A stretch of 64,000 nucleotides of DNA from Euonymus europaeus (Eukaryota; Streptophyta; Magnoliopsida; Celastrales; Celastraceae). This document shows, in pieces, positions 1 through 10,011 of the stretch. A program made the translations under genes and the position numbers. The notes under the pieces are model-generated. The model saw only the letters and a list, made by a program, of their open reading frames with translations. It made no database searches and had not been told where the DNA came from. Within the stretch, counting starts at the first letter, position 1. Every line of letters starts with the position of its first letter. Location: positions 14,960,001 to 15,024,000 of the forward strand of contig OY756962.1 of assembly GCA_963580455.1 (NCBI GenBank). The letters are read 5' to 3'.

Positions 1-280
1 TTTTATTGTTCTTCTTTGTCAAATTTTACGAGTATAAGCTTCCTAGATTATTTCGATGCTAAAACACCATCTTTCTATGACAAATGGACAAAACCGTTAA
101 AAGCCCCTCCATAGAGAGAGTTGAGCAACTTCGGACCATCAAAGTTGCTCGTTGTACACTTTTTATTGTTATTCTATGACAAATTTTATGAGTATAAGCT
201 TCCAAGATTATTTCGATTCCAAATCACCAACTTTCTATGAGAAATGGACAAAACCGTTCAAAGCTCCACCATAGAGAGAG
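1..280 (+). repeat. Partial end of a 23-mer HOR (3' part of monomer 22, then monomer 23)
   Basis: The window opens within a GATGCTAAAACACCATC-type monomer (type 22) and continues at 121 with a monomer carrying CTCGTTGTACAC and TTCTATGACAAATTTTATG (type 23). It ends with TTCAAAGCTCCACCATAG, the signature that precedes every marker monomer 1 in the left domain. The array therefore extends upstream of the window. Confidence 0.9.
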
Positions 281-1400
281 TTGGGCAACTTCGAACCAAT
301 AAAGTTGCTCGGGATACACTTTTTATTGTTCTTCTTTGTCAAATTTTACGAGTATAAGTTTCCTAGATTATTTCGATGCCAAAAAACGAATTTTTTACGA
401 CAAATGGACAAAACCGTTAAAATCTCCTCCATAGAGAGAGTTGAGCAACTTCGGACCAACACAATTGCTCGGTGTACACTTTTTATTGTCCTTCTATGTC
501 AAATTTTATGAGTATAAGCTTCCAAGATTACTTCGATGCCAAAACACCAACTTTTTATCACAAATGGATAAAACCGTTAAAATCTCCTCCATAGAGAGAG
601 TTGAGCAACTTCGGACCATCACAGTAGCTCGGTGTACACTTTTTATTGTTCTTCTATGTCAAATTTTATGAGTATAAGCTTCCAAGATTATTTCGATTAC
701 AAATCACCAACTTTCTATGACAAATGGACAAAACCGTTAAAAGCTTTTACATAGAGAGAATTGAGCAACTTCGGACCATCAAAGTTGCTCGGTGTACACT
801 TTTTATTGTTCTTCTATGTTAAATTTTATGAGTATAAGCTTCCTAGATTATTTCGGCGCCAAAAAATAAACTTTTTACGACAAATGGACAAAACCGTTAA
901 AAGCTCCTCCATAGAGAGAGTTGAGTAACTTCGAACCAACAAAGTTGCTCGGGATACACTTTTTATTGTTCTTCTTTGTCAAATTTTACGAGTATAAGCT
1001 TTCTAGATTATTTCGATGCTAAAACACCATCTTTCTATGACAAATGGACAAAACCGTTAAAAGCCCCTCCATAGAGAGAGTTGAGCAACTTCGGACCATC
1101 AAAGTTGCTCGGTGTACACTTTTTATTGTTATTCTATGTCAAATTTTAGGAGTATAAGCTTCCAAGATTATTTTGATTCCAAATCACTAACTTTCTATGA
1201 CAAATGGACAAAACCGTTGAAAGCCCCTCCATAGAGAGAGTTGACCAACTTCGGACCATCAAAGTTGCTCGATGTACACTTTTTATTGTTATTCTATGTC
1301 AAATTTTATGAGTATAAGCTTCCAAGATTATTTCAATTGCAAATCAACAACTTTCTATGAGAAATGGACAAAACCGTTAAAAGCTCCTCCATATAGAAAG

Positions 1401-1542
1401 TTGAGCAACTTCGGACCATCAAATTTGCTCGGTGTATAATCTAGGAAGCTTATACTCGTAAAATTTGACAAAGATGAACAATAAAACACCATCTTTCTAT
1501 GACAAATGGACAAAACCGTTAAAAGCCCATCCATAGAGAGAG
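1401..1542 (+). repeat. Aberrant 142-bp monomer 8 containing a microinversion
   Basis: The left part (TTGAGCAACT...TTTGCTCGGTGTA) and right part (TAAAACACCATCTTTC...) align forward with the other monomer-8 copies, for example 7455-7614. The centre at 1436-1486 aligns only in reverse complement. The monomer is 18 bp shorter than normal. This explains an antisense open frame crossing the site, which is therefore not a gene. Confidence 0.93.
1436..1486 (-). repeat. 51-bp inverted satellite segment
   Basis: The stretch reads TAATCTAGGAAGCTTATACT and onward to GAACAATAAAA, the reverse complement of what occupies 7495-7545 in an intact monomer 8. It contains a HindIII site at 1446-1451. Forward and inverted matches overlap by TAAAA (1482-1486) on the right and by one base on the left. 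It is the only opposite-orientation satellite sequence I found in the window. Confidence 0.93.
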
Positions 1543-2183
1543 TTGGGCAACTTCGGACCATCAAAGTTGCTCGGTGTACACTTTTTATTGTTATTCTATG
1601 TCAAATTTTACGAGTATAAGCTTCCAAGATTATTTCGATTCCAAATCAACAACTTTCTATGAGACATTGGACAAAACCGTTAAAAGCTCCTCCATATAGA
1701 GAGTTGAGCAACTTCGGACCATAAAAGTTGCTCGGTGAACACTTTTTATTGTTCTTCTATGTCAAATTTTACGAGTATAAGCTTCCAAGATTATTTCGAT
1801 TCTAAATCACCAACTTTCTATGAGAAATGGACAATACCGTTAAAAGCTCCTCCATATAGAGAGTTGAGCAACTTCGGACCATAAAAGTTGCTCGGTGTAC
1901 ACTTTTTATTGTTCTTCTATTTTAAAATTTACGAGTATAAGCTTCCTAGATTATTTCGATGCCAAAAAATGAACTTTTTACCACAAATGGACAAAACCGT
2001 TAAAATCTCCTCCATAGAGAGAGTTGAGCAACTTCGGACCATCACAGTTGCCCGTTGTTAACTTTTTATTGTTCTTCTATGTCAAATTTTATGAGTATAA
2101 GCTTCCAAGATTATTTCGATTCCAAATCACTAACTTTCTATGAGAAATAGACAAAACCGTTAAAAGCTCCTCCATAGAGAGAG

Positions 2184-3458
2184 TTAAGTAACTTCGAACC
2201 AACAAAGTTGCTCGGGATACACTTTTTATTGTTCTTCTTTGTCAAATTTTACGAGTATAAGCTTTCTAGATTATTTCGATGCGAAAAACGAACTTTTTAC
2301 GACAAAAGGACAAAACCGTTAAAAGCTCCTCCATAGAGAGAGTTGAGCAACTTCGGACCATCAAAGTTGCTCGGTGTACACTTTTTACTGTTATTCTATG
2401 TCAAATTTTAGGAGTATAAGCTTCCAAGATTATTTCGATTCCAAATCACTAACTTTCTATGACAAATGGACAAAACCGTTAAAAGCCCCTCCATAGAGAG
2501 AGTTGACCAACTTCGGACCATCAAAGTTGCTCGATGTACACTTTTTATTGTTATTCTATGTCAAATTTTATGAAGCTTCCAAGATTATTTCAATTGCAAA
2601 TCAACAACTTTCTATGAGAAATGGACAAAACCGTTAAAAGCTCCTCCATATAGAAAGTTGAGCAACTTCGGACCATCAAATTTGCTCGGTGTACACTTTT
2701 TATTGTTCATCTTTGTCAAATTTTACGAGTATAAGCTTCCTAGATTATTTCGATGCTAAAACACCATCTTTCTATGACAAATGGACAAAACCGTTAAAAG
2801 CCCATCCATAGAGAGAGTTGAGCAACTTCGGACCATCAAAGTTGCTCGGTGTACACTTTTTATTGTTATTCTATGTCAAATTTTACGAGTATAAGCTTCC
2901 AAGATTATTTCGATTCCAAATCAACAACTTTCTATGAGACATTGGACAAAACCGTTAAAAGCTCCTCCATATAGAGAGTTGAGCAACTTCGGACCATAAA
3001 AGTTGCTCGGTGAACACTTTTTATTGTTCTTCTATGTCAAATTTTACGAGTATAAGCTTCCAAGATTATTTCGATTCTAAATCACCAACTTTCTATGAGA
3101 AATGGACAACACCGTTAAAAGCTCCTCCATATAGAGAGTTGAGCAACTTCGGAGCATAAAAGTTGCTCGGTGTACACTTTTTATTGTTCTTCTATTTTAA
3201 AATTTACGAGTATAAGCTTCCTAGATTATTTCGATGCCAAAAAATGAACTTTTTACCACAAATGGACAAAACCGTTAAAATCTCCTCCATAGAGAGAGTT
3301 GAGCAACTTCGGACCATCACAGTTGCCCGTTGTTAACTTTTTATTGTTCTTCTATGTCAAATTTTATGAGTATAAGCTTCCAAGATTATTTCGATTCCAA
3401 ATCACTAACTTTCTATGAGAAATAGACAAAACCGTTAAAAGCTCCTCCATAGAGAGAG
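2184..3458 (+). repeat. Tandem 8-monomer segment, copy 2 (monomers 5-12)
   Basis: This copy repeats the order of 921-2183 with an uninverted monomer 8 at 2658. Its first monomer (2184-2342) is a hybrid: the 5' half is type 5 (GTAACTTCGAACCAAC, GCTTTCTAGATT) and the 3' half is type 13 (GATGCGAAAAACGAAC, ACGACAAAAGG). Monomer 7 at 2503 has lost 5 bp (GTATA), leaving TTTTATGAAGCTTCC near 2573. Confidence 0.85.
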
Positions 3459-4577
3459 TTGAACAACTTCGAACCATCAAAGTTGCTCGATGTACACTTT
3501 TTATTGTTCTTCTATGTAAAATTTTATGAGTATAAGCTTCCTAGATTATTTCGATGCGAAAAACGAACTTTTTACGACAAAAGGACAAAACCGTTAAAAG
3601 CTCCTCCAAAGAGAGAGTTGAGAAACTTCGGAACATCAAAGTTGCTCGGTGTACACTTTTTATTGTTCTTCTATGTCAAATTTTACGAGTATAAGCTTTC
3701 TAGATTATTTAGATGCCAAAAAACGAACTTTTTATGACAAATGGACAAAACCGTTAAAATCTCCTCCATAGAGAGAGTTGAGCAACTTCGGACCATCAAA
3801 GTTGCTCGGTGTACACTTTTTATTATTATTCTATGTCAAATCTTATTAGTATAAGCTTCCAAGATTATTTCGATTCAAAATCACCAACTTTCTATGAGAA
3901 ATGGACAAAACCGATAAAAGCTCCTCCATATAAAGAGTTGAGCAACTTCGGACCATCAAAGTTGCTCTGTGTACACTTTTTATTGTTCTTCTATGTTAAA
4001 TTTTACGAGTATAAGCTTCCTAGATTATTTCGGTGCCAAAAAATAAACTTTTTACGACAAATGGACAAAACCGTTAAAAGCTCCTCCATAGAGAGAGTTG
4101 AGCAACTTCGAACCAACAAAGTTGCTCGGGATACACTTTTTATTGTTCTTCTTTGTCAAATTTTACGAGTATAAGCTTCCTAGATTATTTCGATGCTAAA
4201 ACACCATCTTTCTATGACAAATGGATAAAACCGTTAAAAGCCCCTCCATAGAGAGAGTTGAGCAACTTCGGACCATCAAATTTGCTCGGTGTACACTTTT
4301 TATTTTTATTCTATGTCAAATTTTAGGATTATAAGCTTCCATGATTATTTCGATTCCAAATCACTAACTTTCTATGACAAATGGACAAAACCGTTAAAAG
4401 CCCCTCCATAGAGAGAGTTGAGCAACTTCGGACCATCAAAGTTTCTCGGTGTACACTTTTTATTGTTATTCTATGTCAAATTATATGAGTATAAGCTTCC
4501 AAGATTATTTCGATTCCAAATCACTAACTTTCTATGAGAAATAGACAAAACCGTTAAAAGCTCCTCCATAGAGAGAG
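3459..4577 (+). repeat. 7-monomer HOR module (13, 14, 15'-19'), 1,119 bp, block A
   Basis: It starts with TTGAACAACTTCGAACC (type 13, GATGCGAAAAACGAAC) and runs through TTGAGAAACTTCGGAAC (14), TATTATTATTCTATG with ACCGATAAAAG (15'), TTGCTCTGTGTAC (16'), a GGATAAAACC monomer (17'), TATTTTTATTCTATG (18') and AAAGTTTCTCGG with AAATTATATGAG (19'). The next monomer at 4578 is type 13 again, which closes the 1,119-bp period. The same order recurs in blocks C-F. Confidence 0.85.
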
Positions 4578-6334
4578 TTGAACAACTTCGAACCATCAAA
4601 GTTGCTCGATGTACACTTTTTATTGTTCTTCTATGTAAAATTTTATGAGTATAAGCTTCCTAGATTATTTCGATGCGAAAAAACGAACTTTTTATGACAA
4701 AAGGACAAAACCGTTAAAAGCTCCTCCATAGAGAGAGTTGAGAAACTTCGGAACATCAAAGTTGCTCGGTGTACACTTTTTATTGTTCTTCTATGTCAAA
4801 TTTTACGAGTATAAGCTTTCTAGATTATTTAGATGCCAAAAAACGAACTTTTTATGACAAATGGACAAAACCGTTAAAATCTCCTCCATAGAGAGAGTTG
4901 AGCAACTTCGGACCATCAAATTTGCTCGGTGTACACTTTTTATTATTATTCTATGTCAAATCTTATTAGTATAAGCTTCCAAGATTATTTCGATTCAAAA
5001 TCACCAACTTTCTATGAGAAATGGACAAAACCGATAAAAGCTCCTCCATATAAAGAGTTGAGCAACTTCGGACCATCAAAGTTGCTCGGTGTACACTTTT
5101 TATTGTTCTTCTATGTTAAATTTTATGAGTATAAGCTTCCTAGATTATTTCGATGCGAAAAAACGAACTTTTTAAGACAAAAGGACAAAACCGTTAAAAG
5201 CTCCTCCATAGAGAGTTGAGAAACTTCGGAACATCAAAGTTGCTCGGTGTACACTTTTTATTGTTCTTCTATGTCAAATTTTACGAGTATAAGCTTCCAA
5301 GATTATTTCGATTCCAAATCAACAACTTTCTATGAGAAATGGACAAAACAGTTAAAAGCCCCTCCATATAGAAAGTTGAGCAACTTCGGACCATCAAAGT
5401 TGCTCGGTGTACACTTTTTATTGTTCTTCTATGTTAATTTTACGAGTATAAGCTTCCTAGATTATTTCGATGCCAAAAAATGAACTTTTTACGACAAATG
5501 GACAAAACCGTTAAAATCTCCTCCATAGAGAGAGTTGAGCAACTTCGGACCATCACAGTAGCTCGGTGTACACTTTTTATTGTTCTTCTATGTCAAATTT
5601 TATGAGTATAAGCTTCCAAGATTATTTCGATTACAAATCACCAACTTTCTATGACAAATGGACAAAACCGTTAAAAGCTTCTACATAGAGAGAGTTGAGC
5701 AACTTCGGACCATCAAAGTTGCTCGGTGTACACTTTTTATTGTTCTTCTATGTCAAATTTTACGAGTATAAGGTTCAAAAATTATTTCGATTCCAAATCA
5801 CGGACTTTCGATGTGAAATGGACAAAACCGTTAAAAGCTCCTCCATATTGAGAGTTGAGCAACTTCGGACCATCAAACTTGCTCGATGTACACTTTTTAT
5901 TGTTCTTCTATGTTAAATTTTACGAGTATAAGCTTCCTAGATTATTTCGACGCCAAAAAATGAACTTTTTACGACAAATGGACAAAACCGTTAAAAGCTC
6001 CTCCATAGAGAGAGTTGAGCAACTTCGAACCAACAAAGTTGCTCGGGATACACTTTTTATTGTTCTTCTTTGTCAAATTTTACGAGTATAAGCTTCCTAG
6101 ATTATTTCGATGCTAAAACACCATCTTTCTATGACAAATGGACAAAACCGTTAAAAGCCCCTCCATAGAGAGAGTTGAGCAACTTCGGACCATCAAAGTT
6201 GCTCGTTGTACACTTTTTATTGTTATTCTATGACAAATTTTATGAGTATAAGCTTCCAAGATTATTTCGATTCCAAATCACCAACTTTCTATGAGAAATG
6301 GACAAAACCGTTCAAAGCTCCACCATAGAGAGAG

Positions 6335-6494
6335 TTGGGCAACTTCGAACCAATAAAGTTGCTCGGGATACACTTTTTATTGTTCTTCTTTGTCAAATTT
6401 TACGAGTATAAGTTTCCTAGATTATTTCGATGCCAAAAAACGAATTTTTTACGACAAATGGACAAAACCGTTAAAATCTCCTCCATAGAGAGAG
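6335..6494 (+). repeat. Marker monomer 1 (left-domain HOR landmark)
   Basis: It is recognised by TTGGGCAACTTCGAACCAAT, CTCGGGATACAC, loss of the HindIII site (AAGTTTCC for AAGCTTCC) and AAAACGAATTTTTTACG. Copies start at 281, 6335, 10012, 16728, 22165, 30960 and 37034, and none occurs afterwards. The copies at 22165 and 37034 share CGAAATTTTTACG, and 30960 has TGAAATTTTTACG, so these three form a subgroup. Confidence 0.9.
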
Positions 6495-9371
6495 TTGAGC
6501 AACTTCGGACCAACACAATTGCTCGGTGTACACTTTTTATTGTCCTTCTATGTCAAATTTTATGAGTATAAGCTTCCAAGATTACTTCGATGCCAAAACA
6601 CCAACTTTTTATCACAAATGGATAAAACCGTTAAAATCTCCTCCATAGAGAGAGTTGAGCAACTTCGGACCATCACAGTAGCTCGGTGTACACTTTTTAT
6701 TGTTCTTCTATGTCAAATTTTATGAGTATAAGCTTCCAAGATTATTTCGATTACAAATCACCAACTTTCTATGACAAATGGACAAAACCGTTAAAAGCTT
6801 TTACATAGAGAGAATTGAGCAACTTCGGACCATCAAAGTTGCTCGGTGTACACTTTTTATTGTTCTTCTATGTTAAATTTTATGAGTATAAGCTTCCTAG
6901 ATTATTTCGGCGCCAAAAAATAAACTTTTTACGACAAATGGACAAAACCGTTAAAAGCTCCTCCATAGAGAGAGTTGAGTAACTTCGAACCAACAAAGTT
7001 GCTCGGGATACACTTTTTATTGTTCTTCTTTGTCAAATTTTAAGAGTATAAGCTTTCTAGATTATTTCGATGCTAAAACACCATCTTTCTATGACAAATG
7101 GACAAAACCGTTAAAAGCCCCTCCATAGAGAGAGTTGAGCAACTTCGGACCATCAAAGTTGCTCGGTGTACACTTTTTATTGTTATTCTATGTCAAATTT
7201 TAGGAGTATAAGCTTCCAAGATTATTTCGATTCCAAATCACTAACTTTCTATGACAAATGGACAAAACCGTTAAAAGCCCCTCCATAGAGAGAGTTGACC
7301 AACTTCGGACCATCAAAGTTGCTCGATGTACACTTTTTATTGTTATTCTATGTCAAATTTTATGAGTATAAGCTTCCAAGATTATTTCAATTGCAAATCA
7401 ACAACTTTCTATGAGAAATGGACAAAACCGTTAAAAGCTCCTCCATATAGAAAGTTGAGCAACTTCGGACCATCAAATTTGCTCGGTGTACACTTTTTAT
7501 TGTTCATCTTTGTCAAATTTTACGAGTATAAGCTTCCTAGATTATTTCGATGCTAAAACACCATCTTTCTATGACAAATGGACAAAACCGTTAAAAGCCC
7601 ATCCATAGAGAGAGTTGAGCAACTTCGGACCATCAAAGTTGCTCGGTGTACACTTTTTATTGTTATTCTATGTCAAATTTTACGAGTATAAGCTTCCAAG
7701 ATTATTTCGATTCCAAATCAACAACTTTCTATGAGACATTGGACAAAACCGTTAAAAGCTCCTCCTTATAGAGAGTTGAGCAACTTCGGACCATAAAAGT
7801 TGCTCGGTGAACACTTTTTATTGTTCTTCTATGTCAAATTTTACGAGTATAAGCTTCCAAGATTATTTCGATTCTAAATCACCAACTTTCTATGAGAAAT
7901 GGACAACACCGTTAAAAGCTCCTCCATATAGAGAGTTGAGCAACTTCGGACCATAAAAGTTGCTCGGTGTACACTTTTTATTGTTCTTCTATTTTAAAAT
8001 TTACGAGTATAAGCTTCCTAGATTATTTCGAGGCCAAAAAATGAACTTTTTACCACAAATGGACAAAACCGTTAAAATCTCCTCCATAGAGAGAGTTGAG
8101 CAACTTCGGACCATCACAGTTGCCCGTTGTTAACTTTTTATTGTTCTTCTATGTCAAATTTTATGAGTATAAGCTTCCAAGATTATTTCGATTCCAAATC
8201 ACTAACTTTCTATGAGAAATAGACAAAACCGTTAAAAGCTCCTCCATAGAGAGAGTTGAACAACTTCGAACCATCAAAGTTGCTCGATGTACACTTTTTA
8301 TTGTTCTTCTATGTAAAATTTTATGAGTATAAGCTTCCTAGATTATTTCGATGCGAAAAACGAACTTTTTACGACAAAAGGACAAAACCGTTAAAAGCTC
8401 CTCCATAGAGAGAGTTGAGAAACTTCGGAACATCAAAGTTGCTCGGTGTACACTTTTTATTGTTCTTCTATGTCAAATTTCACGAGTATAAGCTTTCTAG
8501 ATTATTTAGATGCCAAAAAACGAACTTTTTATGACAAATGGACAAAACCGTTAAAATCTCCTCCATAGAGAGAGTTGAGCAACTTCGGACCATCAAATTT
8601 GCTCGGTGTACACTTTTTATTATTATTCTATGTCAAATCTTATTAGTATAAGCTTCCAAGATTATTTCGATTCAAAATCACCAACTTTCTATGAGAAATG
8701 GACAAAACCGATAAAAGCTCCTCCATATAAAGAGTTGAGCAACTTCGGACCATCAAAGTTGCTCGGTGTACACTTTTTATTGTTCTTCTATGTTAAATTT
8801 TATGAGTATAAGCTTCCTAGATTATTTCGATGCGAAAAAACGAACTTTTTACGACAAAAGGACAAAACCGTTAAAAGCTCCTCCATAGAGAGTTGAGAAA
8901 CTTCGGAACATCAAAGTTGCTCGGTGTACACTTTTTATTGTTCTTCTATGTCAAATTTTACGAGTATAAGCTTCCAAGATTATTTCGATTCCAAATCAAC
9001 AACTTTCTATGAGAAAAGGACAAAACAGTTAAAAGCCCCTCCATATAGCAAGTTGAGCAACTTCGGACCATCAAAGTTGCTCGGTGTACACTTTTTATTG
9101 TTCTTCTATGTTAATTTTACGAGTATAAGCTTCCTAGATTATTTCGATGCCAAAAAATGAACTTTTTACGACAAATGGACAAAACCGTTAAAATCTCCTC
9201 CATAGAGAGAGTTGAGCAACTTCGGACCATCACAGTAGCTCGGTGTACACTTTTTATTGTTCTTCTATGTCAAATTTTATGAGTATAAGCTTCCAAGATT
9301 ATTTCGATTACAAATCACCAACTTTCTATGACAAATGGACAAAACCGTTAAAAGCTTCTACATAGAGAGAG

Positions 9372-9531
9372 TTGAGCAACTTCGGACCATCAAAGTTGCT
9401 CGGTGTACACTTTTTATTGTTCTTCTATGTCAAATTTTACGAGTATAAGGTTCAAAAATTATTTCGATTCCAAATCACGGACTTTCGATGAGAAATGGAC
9501 AAAACCGTTAAAAGCTCCTCCATATAGAGAG
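9372..9531 (+). repeat. Monomer 20, HindIII-less variant with AAGGTTCAAAAATT
   Basis: The GTATAAGCTTCCAAGATT stretch is replaced by GTATAAGGTTCAAAAATT and followed by AAATCACGGACTTTCGATG. This is the most divergent monomer in the HOR. Copies lie at 5695, 9372, 16088 and 36394, and as chimeric 17/20 monomers at 21525 and 30320. A form with HindIII restored and AAATCACCGAC occurs at 37514. Confidence 0.85.
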
Positions 9532-9691
9532 TTGAGCAACTTCGGACCATCAAACTTGCTCGGTGTACACTTTTTATTGTTCTTCTATGTTAAATTTTAC
9601 GAGTATAAGCTTCCTAGATTATTTCGACGCCAAAAAATGAACTTTTTACGACAAATGGACAAAACCGTTAAAAGCTCCTCCATAGAGAGAG

Positions 9692-9851
9692 TTGAGCAAC
9701 TTCGAACCAACAAAGTTGCTCGGGATACACTTTTTATTGTTCTTCTTTGTCAAATTTTACGAGTATAAGCTTCCTAGATTATTTCGATGCTAAAACACCA
9801 TCTTTCTATGACAAATGGACAAAACCGTTAAAAGCCCCTCCATAGAGAGAG
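9692..9851 (+). repeat. Representative CCTAG-subfamily monomer (type 22)
   Basis: A full 160-bp monomer with CTTCCTAGATTATTTCGATG, CTAAAACACCATCTTTC and GCCCCTCCATAG. It carries an intact 9-bp dyad (GAGCAACTT at relative 3-11, AAGTTGCTC at 22-30, 10-nt loop). CCTAG is usually coupled with GATGC or GGCGCC further right. Monomer 2 and the 55906 monomer break this coupling (CCAAG with GATGCC) and look like ancient or recent recombinants. Confidence 0.8.
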
Positions 9852-10011
9852 TTGAGCAACTTCGGACCATCAAAGTTGCTCGTTGTACACTTTTTATTGT
9901 TATTCTATGACAAATTTTATGAGTATAAGCTTCCAAGATTATTTCGATTCCAAATCACCAACTTTCTATGAGAAATGGACAAAACCGTTCAAAGCTCCAC
10001 CATAGAGAGAG
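9852..10011 (+). repeat. Representative CCAAG-subfamily monomer (type 23)
   Basis: A full 160-bp monomer with CTTCCAAGATTATTTCGATT, CCAAATCACCAACTTTC and TTCAAAGCTCCACCATAG. The 9-bp dyad is intact. CCAAG is usually coupled with GATTCC or AATTGC and AAATCA. The two subfamilies are interspersed within the HORs without strict alternation. Confidence 0.8.

Larger units (their letters stand above)
921..2183 (+). repeat. Tandem 8-monomer segment, copy 1 (monomers 5-12)
   Basis: The order of diagnostic variants (TTGAGTAACTTCGAACC, TAGGAGTATAAG, TTGACCAACTT, TTCAATTGCAAATCAAC, GAGACATTGG, CAATACCGTT, CTATTTTAAAATTTACG, GTTGCCCGTTGTTAAC) is repeated immediately downstream at 2184-3458. This copy is 1,263 bp because its monomer 8 carries the microinversion and has lost 18 bp. 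Confidence 0.85.
281..6334 (+). repeat. HOR block A, 38 monomers (6,054 bp)
   Basis: It begins with marker monomer 1 (TTGGGCAACTTCGAACCAAT, then AAGTTTCC in place of the HindIII site) and ends just before the next marker. Relative to the canonical 23-mer it holds monomers 1-12, a second copy of 5-12, monomers 13 and 14, the variants 15' to 19', monomer 13 again, and 14-23. The length falls 26 bp short of 38 x 160 because of the inversion monomer (-18), a 5-bp deletion near 2573 and the usual 1-2 bp indels. Confidence 0.85.
6335..10011 (+). repeat. Canonical 23-monomer HOR (block B), 3,677 bp
   Basis: This is the shortest interval between two marker monomers 1 and serves as the reference. Monomer starts are 6335, 6495, 6655, 6815, 6975, 7135, 7295, 7455, 7615, 7776, 7936, 8096, 8256, 8415, 8575, 8735, 8893, 9053, 9212, 9372, 9532, 9692 and 9852. 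Deviations from 160 bp are +1 in 9 (GAGACATTGG), -1 in 13 (GCGAAAAACG), -2 in 16 (CATAGAGAGTTGAG) and -1 in 18 (GTTAATTTTACG), giving 3,677. Each monomer has at least one private variant, for example ACCAACACAATTGC in 2, GTAGCTCGG in 3 and 19, TTCAATTGCAAATC in 7, and AAGGTTCAAAAATT in 20. Confidence 0.88.

Noticed and set aside
1355..1564. Single antisense open frame of 69 codons
   Set aside because: It exists only because the 51-bp microinversion at 1436-1486 puts the usual forward-strand satellite reading on the minus strand.
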